Assembly (NCBI GenBank): GCA_018001225.1
Contig: JAGNIJ010000033.1
Span: 1 to 51,101, forward strand
DNA: 51,101 nt
Origin: Kiritimatiellia bacterium
GTDB lineage: Bacteria > Verrucomicrobiota > Kiritimatiellia > CAIQIC01 > JAGNIJ01
Direction: 5' to 3'
Shown: positions 32,188 to 39,860 of the stretch, in pieces
Position numbering within the stretch: the stretch's first letter is position 1
Layout: the number at the start of each line of letters is the position of its first letter
Made by a program: the position numbers and the translations under genes
The notes under the pieces: generated by a model
Databases searched by the model: none
The model's input: only the letters and a program-made list of their open reading frames with translations
Told to the model about the DNA's origin: nothing

Positions 32188-33537
32188 TTACAGCGATTCC
32201 GGTTTGATGTATTTCCCCGCCAACTTCCCCATCGCCCGGTCGAGGTTCGACCGCGCGGTGACGTAATCGTATTCCGCCGCCACGGCGCGGGTGCGCATGG
32301 CCGTGACGCCGACCTGGGCCTGCAGGAGGAGCGCGACGTCCGCCGCGCCCTGCTCGTACTGTTCCCGCGTGATGCGCAGCGCCTCGCGCGCGCTCTCCAG
32401 GCTCTTGCGGGTGACCTCCAGGCGCTCGTGCGCCTCCTTCGCGCCCAGGTAGGCCTGGGTCAGGTCGAGCCGGAGGTTCTGCTCCGCCTTCGTCTCCTCC
32501 GCCCGCGCCGCCTCGAGTTCGGCCCGCGCGGCGGCGACGGCCCCGCGGGAGCGGCGGCCGTCGAAGACGTTCAGTTCCGCCATGACGCCCGCGGTGTAGC
32601 TCTGCTCGAAATCGCTGGAGACGTCGCTGTCCCAGTCCGACGAGGCGAAGGCGTTGAAGGCCGGCCCGTACTCGCGCCGCGCTTTGCTCAAGGCCTGTTC
32701 CTTGATACGGACCATCCGGCGCGCGGCGGCCAGTTCGGGCCGGTTCTCCACGGCCGACGGATCGGGCGCGACGCACTTCTCCTCCGGCGGCGCGGCGCCC
32801 TCTTCCAGGTTCTCCTCCGTCACCAGGTCGCGGCCGATGGCCGTGTTGAGCGCGGCGACGGCGAGGTGCAGGCCGTGGCGCGCGCGGATCAGGTCCTCGC
32901 GGGCCTGGGCGAGTTGCGTTTCGAGATTCAGCACATCCGTCTTCACCGCGCTGCCGGCCTCGAAGCGGGCCTGGGCCGCGCGCAGGCTTTCCTCGATGCT
33001 GGCGACGGCTTCCTCCTGGACCGCGGCGAAGGCCCGGGCCTGGAGCGCGCCGTGGTAGCCGCGGGTGACCTCGTGGATCAGCTGGTTGCGCGCGGCGGCC
33101 AGCATTTCCTCGGTGGCCTCCGCGCCGAGCCGCGCCATCCGGTTGTCCGCCTCGCGCCGCCCGCTGTCGTACAGGCGCCACTTGACGGAGACGCTGCCGC
33201 GCAGGTTCTCCGTGTCGTCGGGCTCGTTGGGATTGAAGGCGGGGTCCTGCATGTTCAGCTGGCGCTGGTTCAGGGTCATCATGAACGCCTGGGGCGGATT
33301 GTCGCTGCGGGCGACATTCGCCGAGACGTCCACCCAGGGGTAGTACGCCGACCGCGCCTGGCGCTGCATGGCGCGCGCCGAGTCCACGCGGGCCTCGGCG
33401 GCCTGCAGGTCCGGGTTGGCGTCCAGCGCCGCGCGGATCGCCTCGTCCACCGTCACCGCCGGGGCCGACGCGGCCGCGCCCAGGACCAACAGTCCCGCCA
33501 TCCGCCATCCATTTTTTCCGATTCGCCTCGCGCTCAT
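32188..33537 (-). CDS. TolC-family outer-membrane efflux protein
   Basis: 449-aa outer-membrane factor. A signal peptide (about 1-28) leads into TVDEAIRAALDANPDLQAAEARVDSARAM, the typical first helix of the OEP repeat. A second OEP repeat begins near LAAARRMVRIKEQALSKARREYGP. Long alpha-helical coiled segments alternate with short beta strands of the barrel, with SVKWRLYDSGRREADNRMA and AELNVFDGRRSRGAVAAARAE as strand turns. It forms the exit duct for the RND pump and is first in the operon. AAGGAG lies 6 nt before the ATG at 33537. Confidence 0.92.
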   Translation of the reverse strand: MSARRIGKNGWRMAGLLVLGAAASAPAVTVDEAIRAALDANPDLQAAEARVDSARAMQRQARSAYYPWVDVSANVARSDNPPQAFMMTLNQRQLNMQDPAFNPNEPDDTENLRGSVSVKWRLYDSGRREADNRMARLGAEATEEMLAAARNQLIHEVTRGYHGALQARAFAAVQEEAVASIEESLRAAQARFEAGSAVKTDVLNLETQLAQAREDLIRARHGLHLAVAALNTAIGRDLVTEENLEEGAAPPEEKCVAPDPSAVENRPELAAARRMVRIKEQALSKARREYGPAFNAFASSDWDSDVSSDFEQSYTAGVMAELNVFDGRRSRGAVAAARAELEAARAEETKAEQNLRLDLTQAYLGAKEAHERLEVTRKSLESAREALRITREQYEQGAADVALLLQAQVGVTAMRTRAVAAEYDYVTARSNLDRAMGKLAGKYIKPESL

Positions 33538-33565
33538 CGCCGCTCCTTTCCGTATCCTGGCCCTT

Positions 33566-33593
33566 AATGTATCAAGCTATCATGATATGTCAA
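33566..33593 (-). promoter_or_regulatory. Promoter and operator of the efflux operon
   Basis: On the minus strand TTGACA (33593-33588), a 16-nt spacer, TACATT (33571-33566). The spacer holds the palindrome TATCATGATA (33578-33587), and a further TGATA makes a TATCA/TGATA inverted pair. A repressor there would block the polymerase site. No regulator gene lies beside it. Confidence 0.6.
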
Positions 33594-33625
33594 TACCATT
33601 AAAATCCCTTTTCACGCTTTTTTAA

Positions 33626-33667
33626 AATGGCCCGGGCGTCCCGCCGGCCTCCGTCACGGCCGGGACG
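33626..33667 (-). terminator. Possible terminator of the E1/E2 operon
   Basis: CGTCCCGCCGGCC (33637-33649) pairs with GGCCGGGACG (33658-33667) with a bulge. Downstream on the minus strand, after CCCGGGCC, comes ATTTTAAAAAAG, so the T-tract is impure. It lies between the E2 stop and the efflux promoter. Confidence 0.4.
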
Positions 33668-33680
33668 GCCGTTTCACTTT

Positions 33681-34961
33681 TCACAGCCGGTCGACGTTCA
33701 GCGCTTCCTCGGTCAGCGCCGCGGTGGCCTTCTCGATGGCCTTGAGGAACCGGCCGCCCTGCTCGCCGTCAATGATCCGGTGGTCGAAGCTGAAGCTCAA
33801 GTACAACTGGTCGCGGATCACGACCTGCCCCTCCATGACCACCGGCGCCTTGAAGACCGCGCCCATGCCGAGGATCGCGACCTGCGGCTGGTGGATGATC
33901 GGCGTGCCGATCAGGCTGCCGAACGAGCCGAAGTTGGAGATGGTGAACGTCGCGCCCTCGACGTCGGACCGCTTCAGGGCCTTGGCCCGGGCGACGCCGA
34001 TCAGCCGGTTCAGGTCCTTCGCGACCTCCGGGAACGTCATGCGGTCGGCCTGCCGCACGACGGGCACCACGAGCGTCTCGTCCGCCAGCGCCACGGCGCA
34101 GCCGATGTTGATCTCCTTGCGGAGGATGATGTTCGTGCCGTAAATCGAGGCGTTGATCTTCGGGAAATCGCGCAGCACCCGGGAGGTGACAAACAGCAGG
34201 ACGGCCGTGTAGGTCAGCTTGGCGTTGTACTTGTTGAAGAAATCGTCCTTGATCCGGTTGCGCAGTTCGACGATGTGCGTCATGTCCACGGCGTGCACCA
34301 TCATCACGTGGGCGCTGGTGTGGATGGACTGGACCATGTGGTCGGCGATGGTCCGCCGCAGCGAGGTCATGGGCACGATCTCCCCGAGCTCGGCCAGGTC
34401 GTCCGCCTTGACCTCGGGCTTGCCGGCGAGGGCGGGCACGGACATCGCGCCGACGGGCCGGCGGGCCAGGTGCCGCAGCAGGTCGGTCCGCGAGATGCGC
34501 CCGTGGCGGCCCGTGCCGCGGATCGTCTGCAACTCGGCCATGGAGACGTTGTTCTGCATCGCCAGCCGCAGCACGTACGGGGAGAAGTAGTCGCGGCTGA
34601 TCTCCGGCAGTTCCCCGCCGCCGTTGGGGGCGGGCGCGCCCGGGGCCGGTCCGGACGGCGGATAGGCCTTCTCGACCGACGGCGGAACGGCGGGCGCCAG
34701 GGCCAGGGCGTCGTCCGCGGCCTCGGACTCGATGAGGCCGATGATCTCGCCGGCGGCGGCGATTTCGCCCTCGCGCTTGAGGCAGGCGGCCAGCCGGCCG
34801 GCGGCCGGGCTTTCGACCTCGACGGTGGTCTTGTCGGTCTCGACCTCGAGCAGCTTCTCGTCCACGGCGATTTCCTCGCCGACCTGCTTGAGCCACTTGA
34901 TGATGGTGCCCTCGGCCACGCTCTGGCCCATCTGCGGCATGAGGATCGGTACTTGTTTCAT
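33681..34961 (-). CDS. 2-oxoacid dehydrogenase E2 (dihydrolipoamide acyltransferase)
   Basis: 426-aa acyltransferase core of a 2-oxoacid dehydrogenase complex. The lipoyl domain (1-78) has ETDKTTVEVESP with lipoyl Lys44; a linker rich in Ala and Pro follows. The E1/E3-binding domain is near 150-190 (YFSPYVLRLAMQNNVSMAELQTIRGTGRHGRISRTDLLRHL). The catalytic domain ends SFDHRIIDGEQGG with H394 and D398. One lipoyl domain suggests a branched-chain or acetoin-type complex rather than classical pyruvate dehydrogenase, but substrate is not settled. It is 10 nt downstream of E1-beta. Confidence 0.93.
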   Translation of the reverse strand: MKQVPILMPQMGQSVAEGTIIKWLKQVGEEIAVDEKLLEVETDKTTVEVESPAAGRLAACLKREGEIAAAGEIIGLIESEAADDALALAPAVPPSVEKAYPPSGPAPGAPAPNGGGELPEISRDYFSPYVLRLAMQNNVSMAELQTIRGTGRHGRISRTDLLRHLARRPVGAMSVPALAGKPEVKADDLAELGEIVPMTSLRRTIADHMVQSIHTSAHVMMVHAVDMTHIVELRNRIKDDFFNKYNAKLTYTAVLLFVTSRVLRDFPKINASIYGTNIILRKEINIGCAVALADETLVVPVVRQADRMTFPEVAKDLNRLIGVARAKALKRSDVEGATFTISNFGSFGSLIGTPIIHQPQVAILGMGAVFKAPVVMEGQVVIRDQLYLSFSFDHRIIDGEQGGRFLKAIEKATAALTEEALNVDRL

Positions 34962-34971
34962 GGTCGGGTCC

Positions 34972-35949
34972 TCAATAGTCCATCAGTTCCACGAGCGTTT
35001 CGCAGAGCCGATCCGCGTCCGGCCGGTAGGCGCTTTCGAGCTCGGGGGCGAAGGGCACGGGGCAGTCGGGGGCCGTGACGCGCATCACGGGCGCGTCGAG
35101 CAGGTGGAAGGCGCGCTCCGCGATGAGCGCGGCGAGCTCGGCCCCGAACCCGCCCGTGCGCCAGCCCTCGTGCAGGATCAGCGCGCGGTTCGTCGCGGCC
35201 ACGGCGGCGACGATCGTGTCCGAGTCGTACGGCTTGAGGGTGCGCAGGTCGACGACCATGACCTCGTGGCCCTCTTCGGCGGCCAGGCGCTCGGCGGCGC
35301 GCAGGGCTTCGTGGACCATCGCGCCGTAGGTCAGGATCACCGCGTCGCGGCCGGGGCGCGCGACCCGCGCGACGCCGAGCGGGACGGGATCGAAGGCCTC
35401 GGGGAGCATCTCCTTGACGTGGCGGTACAGGAACTTGTTTTCCAGATAGACCACCGGGTTCGGATCCATCACGGCCGAGAGCAGCAGGCCGCGCGCGTCG
35501 GTGGGCGTGGCGGGATAGACCACCTTGAGGCCCGGCATGTGGCAAAAGAAGGCCTCGAGTTCCTCGGAGTGGAACGGGCCGCCGCCGAACCCGCCGCCGC
35601 ACGGCGCGCGGATGGTCAGGGGGACGGCGGCGCCGGTCCGGTAGTGCGTGGTCGCGGCGTTGTTGAGCACGTGGTGCAGGGCGGTCATGCCGAAGTCCAC
35701 GAACTGCAGCTCGACGACCGGGCGCAGGCCCTGCGTGGCCATGCCGATGGCGGACCCGAAGATCGCGGACTCGCTGATCGGCGTGTCGAAGACCCGGTCG
35801 GCGCCGAACTCCGCCTGGAGGCCGAGCGTGACCTTGAACGCCCCGCCGAAGGCGCCGACGTCCTCGCCGTAGACGACGACCTCCGGCCGCTCGCGGAGCA
35901 GCCGGCGCAGGCCCTGGCGGATGGCCTCGAGGTAGGTGGTCTCACGCAT
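34972..35949 (-). CDS. 2-oxoacid dehydrogenase E1 beta subunit
   Basis: 325-aa transketolase-like beta chain that, with E1-alpha, decarboxylates a 2-oxoacid on thiamine diphosphate. Characteristic stretches include YGEDVGAFGGAFKVTLGL, FDTPISESAIFGSAIGMA, GGPFHSEELEAFF and MVVDLRTLKPYD. The start is the ATG at 35949 (MRETTYLEAIRQGL), which overlaps the E1-alpha stop by 8 bp; a longer in-frame reading upstream has no support. It is followed by E2. Confidence 0.95.
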   Translation of the reverse strand: MRETTYLEAIRQGLRRLLRERPEVVVYGEDVGAFGGAFKVTLGLQAEFGADRVFDTPISESAIFGSAIGMATQGLRPVVELQFVDFGMTALHHVLNNAATTHYRTGAAVPLTIRAPCGGGFGGGPFHSEELEAFFCHMPGLKVVYPATPTDARGLLLSAVMDPNPVVYLENKFLYRHVKEMLPEAFDPVPLGVARVARPGRDAVILTYGAMVHEALRAAERLAAEEGHEVMVVDLRTLKPYDSDTIVAAVAATNRALILHEGWRTGGFGAELAALIAERAFHLLDAPVMRVTAPDCPVPFAPELESAYRPDADRLCETLVELMDY

Positions 35950-36928
35950 CGGCGTAGACCCCGTGGGTGAGCGTCGCCGGGTCGGGCGCGGGCTCGGCGA
36001 GGGCCCGGTGGTAGCCGGCGTCCACCTCGGCCTGGCATTCCTGCCCGATCCGGTCGAACGCGGCGGCGGCCAGCGCGCCCTCCGCGGCCAGGCGCTCGCG
36101 GGCGAGGCGCAGCGGGTCGCGCGCGGCATACGACTCGACCAGTTCCTTCGGCACGTAGGCGCAGTCGTCGTGCTCGCCATGCCCGCGCATGCGCATGGTG
36201 TCGCACTCCAGCAGGATCGGCCGGGGCTTCTCCCTCATTTTCGCGAGCAGCTCGCGGGCGAGCCGGTGCAGGCCCACCGCGTCGTTGCCGTCGGCGACCA
36301 GCCCTTCCATGCCGTAGCCGGACGCGCGGTCGGCGAGGCGCGCGCACCGGTACTGGCTGGCGCTGGGCGTGGAATAGGCAAATTTGTTGTTCTCGATCAC
36401 GAAGAGGACGGGCGCGTCGAAGACCGAGGCGAAGTTCAACGCCTCGTGGAAATCGCCCGTGCTGGTCGCGCCGTCGCCGATGTAGGCCACGCCGACGGCC
36501 GGGCGACCGAGCCGGCGCCGGGCCATCACGCCGCCGGTGACCACGGGGAGCATGGCGCCGAGGTGGGAGATCATGGCGTACACGCCGTTCGCGAGGTTCC
36601 CGTAGTGGACGTTCCCGTCGCGGCCGCGGGTCGGACCGGTCGCGCGGCCGAGGTACTGCCGGAAGATGTCGAGGACGGGCATGCCGCGGGCCAGGTGGAC
36701 GGTCATGTTGCGGATGCAGGGCGCGAAGAGGTCGTCCGGCCCGCCGGCGCAGGCCGTCGCCGCGCCGATCGCCTCCTGGCCGATCCCGGTGTACACGCCG
36801 CCGAAGATCCGGCCCTGGTGGTAGAGCCGGACCAGCCGCTCCTCGGTCAGCCGGGCGCGCCACATGCAGCGGACCACGGCCTCCCAGTCCTCCCGTGGAA
36901 CCGCCGTTTTATGGGTCGTCGATTTCAC
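35942..36928 (-). CDS. 2-oxoacid dehydrogenase E1 alpha subunit
   Basis: Thiamine-diphosphate-binding alpha chain (328 aa). TPP/Mg motif GDGATSTGDFHEALNFASVFDAPVLFVIENN is present, with GGVYTGIGQEAIGAA and the HLGAMLPVVTGGVMA segment. RMRGHGEHDD near the end resembles the BCKDH/acetoin phosphorylation-loop region. GTG at 36928 (VKSTTHKTAVPREDW) is chosen because a promoter lies 14 nt before it and the length then matches the family; the frame is open further upstream to 37075. No E3 (lipoamide dehydrogenase) gene is in the window. Divergent from the WbqC-like gene. Confidence 0.9.
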   Translation of the reverse strand: MKSTTHKTAVPREDWEAVVRCMWRARLTEERLVRLYHQGRIFGGVYTGIGQEAIGAATACAGGPDDLFAPCIRNMTVHLARGMPVLDIFRQYLGRATGPTRGRDGNVHYGNLANGVYAMISHLGAMLPVVTGGVMARRRLGRPAVGVAYIGDGATSTGDFHEALNFASVFDAPVLFVIENNKFAYSTPSASQYRCARLADRASGYGMEGLVADGNDAVGLHRLARELLAKMREKPRPILLECDTMRMRGHGEHDDCAYVPKELVESYAARDPLRLARERLAAEGALAAAAFDRIGQECQAEVDAGYHRALAEPAPDPATLTHGVYADA

Positions 36929-36942
36929 ATCCAAGCTTGTGA

Positions 36943-36972
36943 AAAATAGCCCCTCCGCGCCGGAATTGCCAA
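36943..36972 (-). promoter_or_regulatory. Promoter of the E1/E2 operon
   Basis: On the minus strand TTGGCA (36972-36967), 18 nt, TATTTT (36948-36943). It lies 14 nt before the GTG at 36928, giving a leader of about 7 nt and no clear ribosome-binding site. Confidence 0.5.
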
Positions 36973-37018
36973 GGCAAATCCAGAGCCCGGCATCCTCTTC
37001 GAGACTCCAGCCGCAGAC

Positions 37019-37047
37019 TCGACAACCATGGCCGCGACGCTTATGAT
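37019..37047 (+). promoter_or_regulatory. Promoter of the polysaccharide locus (WbqC-like gene)
   Basis: TCGACA (37019-37024), 17 nt, TATGAT (37042-37047). A leader of about 40 nt includes GGAGGGAG 8 nt before the GTG at 37096. It is back to back with the E1/E2 promoter. Confidence 0.6.
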
Positions 37048-37095
37048 ACTCTTTTCGGAAGGAGCGAGAATCCACCCGGCGGAGGGAGTGTTGAC

Positions 37096-37860
37096 GTGCG
37101 ACTGGCAGTCATGCAGCCTTACTTTTTCCCGTACCTCGGGTACTTCCAGCTCATAGCGGCTGCGAACAAATTCATCCTGTACGACAACCTGAACTACATC
37201 CGGCAGGGCTGGATGCACCGCAACCGCATCCGCCTCAAGGGAAACGGCCCGGTCTATTGTTCGGTACCGCTGGTCGGCGCCGGTTCGTTCGTCAAGATTC
37301 GCGACGTGCGCATCGATCCCACGCGCCGGTGGCCCGGCAAGTTCCTGGACCAGCTCTCGTTCAACTACGGGCGAGCCCCGTTCTTCAACGAGGTCTTTCC
37401 CGTGATCGAGCAGGCCGTGCAGCGGCATGCCGAACGCCTGACGGAAGTCAACCGGAACGGCATCATCGCCGTCGCCGAATTCCTGGGGATCAAGACGCTG
37501 ATTTCGAGCGACATCACCCGCTACGAGGCGTTCGAGGCCGCGGTCCTGAAGCCCGACAGCGCTTTGATTCGCGCCTTGGGCGAGGAGATGGGGACCGGCG
37601 ACGTCAAAACGCTGCGGGTACTGCACCTCTGCCGCCGCGAAGGCGCCGAGGTTTATATCAATCCGCCCGGAGGCCGGGACCTGTATTCCAAGGACGTGTT
37701 CCGGCGGAACGGCGTGGCCCTGCAGTTCCTCGAGCCGCGCCTTTCGCCCTATCCGCAGCAGGAGGAACCGTTCCTGCCCGGGTTGTCCATCCTCGACGTC
37801 CTGATGCACTGCGGGCGGGAGGGCGCGCGACGGCTCCTGGACGACTATACCCTGGCATAG
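37096..37860 (+). CDS. WbqC family protein
   Basis: 254-aa protein of the WbqC family, found in O-antigen and polysaccharide loci; the biochemical role is not established. The start MRLAVMQPYFFPYLGYFQLIAAANKFILYDNLNYIRQGWMHRNRI is diagnostic. A second conserved area contains LGIKTLISSDI and the end GLSILDVLMHCGREG. GTG at 37096 has GGAGGGAG 8 nt upstream. It is the first gene of the plus-strand polysaccharide locus, though a terminator-like hairpin follows it. Confidence 0.88.
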   Translation: MRLAVMQPYFFPYLGYFQLIAAANKFILYDNLNYIRQGWMHRNRIRLKGNGPVYCSVPLVGAGSFVKIRDVRIDPTRRWPGKFLDQLSFNYGRAPFFNEVFPVIEQAVQRHAERLTEVNRNGIIAVAEFLGIKTLISSDITRYEAFEAAVLKPDSALIRALGEEMGTGDVKTLRVLHLCRREGAEVYINPPGGRDLYSKDVFRRNGVALQFLEPRLSPYPQQEEPFLPGLSILDVLMHCGREGARRLLDDYTLA

Positions 37861-37864
37861 CGGC

Positions 37865-37951
37865 TGGAGGGCGACGGGCCTCCGTCGCCGCGCGAAGGAC
37901 CGACCCGCGCTGAAGTGGAGCCCGGGGTGGCCCCGGCCCTCCCGGTTTTTT
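37865..37951 (+). terminator. Two hairpins after the WbqC-like gene, the second terminator-like
   Basis: Hairpin 1: GGCGACGG-GCCT-CCGTCGCC (37870-37889), preceded by TGGAG as in the right arm of the dispersed repeat. Hairpin 2: CCGGGG-TGG-CCCCGG (37922-37936), then 9 nt and T6 (37946-37951). The gap to the T-tract is longer than usual, so read-through is possible. Confidence 0.5.
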
Positions 37952-37955
37952 ACTG

Positions 37956-39860
37956 ATGGCAATGCAAGGCGTTGTGTTAGGATTCGCCGGGGTGAACATC
38001 AACTTTTTCAGCCTGACGGTGTGCGTGTTCGGCGCGGCGTTCGTGCTGACGTACGTCCTGACGCCGCTGACCATCCGTCTTGCTTCCCGGCTCGGGATGA
38101 TGGACCGGCCGGACGCCCGCCATGCCCACGCGCGCCCCACGCCGCGCGCGGGTGGGTTGTCGGTGTTCCTGGGCTTCCACGCGGGCTGCGCCGTCTGCCT
38201 CCTTCTCCTCGGCCCCCGTTTCGCCGGAGACCTCGGCCCGGCCTGGTGGCGGCGCTTCGCGGCCGTGTCTGCGGTGCTGCTCCTCGTGGGGCTGGCGGAC
38301 GACGCGCGGAGACTGCGCCCGCTCGTCAAGCTCGCCGGCCAGGCCGCGGCAGCGATGCTCGCCTACGCGCTGGGCATCCGCTTCGGCGCAATGCTGCAAA
38401 TCCCGCTGCCGCAGATAGCGGACCTGCTCCTGACCGTCGGCTGGTTCCTGGCGATCATCAACGCGTTCAACCTGATTGACGGGATCGACGGCCTGGCCGC
38501 TGGGCTGGCGCTGATCGCCTCGCTGGGGCTGATCGTTTCCCTGATTCTCCGGAAACAAACGGGCGACGTGGCGATGATCCTCTCGCTGACCGGCGCGTGC
38601 CTTGCCTTCCTGCGCTACAACTTTCATCCCGCCCGGATCTTCCTCGGCGACGGCGGGAGCATGTTCCTCGGGCTGACGATCGCGGCCACCGCCTGCAGCA
38701 CGGCCTCGAAGAGCGCCCTGGTCCCGTCGCTCCTCGTGCCGCTGCTGGCCGTGGGGGTTCCGGTTTTCGACACCCTGCTGGCGGTCTGGCGGCGCGGCGT
38801 CCGGAAGGTCCTGCGCCCCCGCGCCGCGATCATGGAGCCCGACAACGAGCACCTGCACCACCGGCTCGGGCGCGCGGGCCTGTCCCAGCGGCAGGTCGCG
38901 ACGCTGCTGTACCTCTTGAGCGCGGCCATGGTCATCGTCGGGCTGCTCATGATGACGTTCAGCTCGCACGTGCTGGGCATCTCGCTGACGGCGTTTGTCG
39001 GGGGCGTGTACGTCGTAGTCCGTCACTTGGCGCACGTGGAATTGTGGGACACCGGCACGGCGATCCTACGCGGCCTGGAGCGGCCCCCGCGCAAGACAAT
39101 CGCGGTGCTGCTGTATCCGCTGGCGGACGTCATCCTCATGGCGGGGCTCCTGGCCGCCACGATCCATTTCTTTTCTGAAGCGCCGGAAGGCCGGTTCCTG
39201 GAACGCGTAGTGCGCGACTCCGTGGTCTGGGTGGGCATCCCGTTCCTGATCCTGATCCTGACGGGCACCTACCGGCGGGTCTGGACCCGCGCCGGGGCCG
39301 CGGAATTCGCGGTGCTTTTGGCCTCGCTCGCCGGGGGCCTGCTGTTCGCGACCGGGCTGGCCGACCTGCTGTTCGGGTATACCGCGCGGGATCTCGCGAC
39401 GCGCCTGGCGGTCTATGGAGGGCTCGCCGTCGCCGCCCTGGCCGGATTGCGGGCCATACGACCGATCGTGCTGGACCTGATGGCCGGCCGGCGGCCGCCC
39501 GCAGCGGCAGGGCCGGCCCGCCGCCTGCTGCTGTACGGGGCCGGCGACCGCGCCATGCTGTTCCTGCAGGAACACGGCTACGCGGCCCTCGAGGGCCAGG
39601 GCCGCGAACACATCGCGGGCCTGCTGGACGCGGACACGAACCTCTACGGCCGCCTGATCCACGGGTACCACGTACTGGGCGGCATGGACTGGCTGCTCCA
39701 GGAAGCCGGCGCCGTGCCGTTCGACGAACTGGTTATCGCCGCGGACCTTGAGCCGGCGGAACGGGCGCGCTTGCTCGACATCGCCCGGCGGCGGGGCCTG
39801 GAGGTCAGCGAGTGGCGGACGGATCGGCGGCGGCTGGACGCGGGGGGAAGCCAACGATGA
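37956..39860 (+). CDS. WecA/TagO-like initiating glycosyltransferase fused to a FlaA1/CapD N-terminal-like module
   Basis: Membrane enzyme (634 aa). Residues 1-350 are a polyprenyl-phosphate N-acetylhexosamine-1-phosphate transferase with about ten helices: D115-D116 in GLADDARR, FNLIDGIDGLA (171-181), FLGDGGSMFLG (229-239) and EHLHHRL (298-304). It would start glycan assembly on undecaprenyl phosphate. Residues about 380-634 add four more helices and a Rossmann-like module (LLLYGAGDRAMLFLQEHG ... GLLDADTNLYGRLIHGYHVLG), like the N-terminal part of CapD/FlaA1-type proteins but with no epimerase or sugar-transferase domain. GTG at 37992 (VNINFFSL) with AGGA upstream is an alternative start. 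The stop overlaps the next ATG. Confidence 0.88.
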   Translation: MAMQGVVLGFAGVNINFFSLTVCVFGAAFVLTYVLTPLTIRLASRLGMMDRPDARHAHARPTPRAGGLSVFLGFHAGCAVCLLLLGPRFAGDLGPAWWRRFAAVSAVLLLVGLADDARRLRPLVKLAGQAAAAMLAYALGIRFGAMLQIPLPQIADLLLTVGWFLAIINAFNLIDGIDGLAAGLALIASLGLIVSLILRKQTGDVAMILSLTGACLAFLRYNFHPARIFLGDGGSMFLGLTIAATACSTASKSALVPSLLVPLLAVGVPVFDTLLAVWRRGVRKVLRPRAAIMEPDNEHLHHRLGRAGLSQRQVATLLYLLSAAMVIVGLLMMTFSSHVLGISLTAFVGGVYVVVRHLAHVELWDTGTAILRGLERPPRKTIAVLLYPLADVILMAGLLAATIHFFSEAPEGRFLERVVRDSVVWVGIPFLILILTGTYRRVWTRAGAAEFAVLLASLAGGLLFATGLADLLFGYTARDLATRLAVYGGLAVAALAGLRAIRPIVLDLMAGRRPPAAAGPARRLLLYGAGDRAMLFLQEHGYAALEGQGREHIAGLLDADTNLYGRLIHGYHVLGGMDWLLQEAGAVPFDELVIAADLEPAERARLLDIARRRGLEVSEWRTDRRRLDAGGSQR

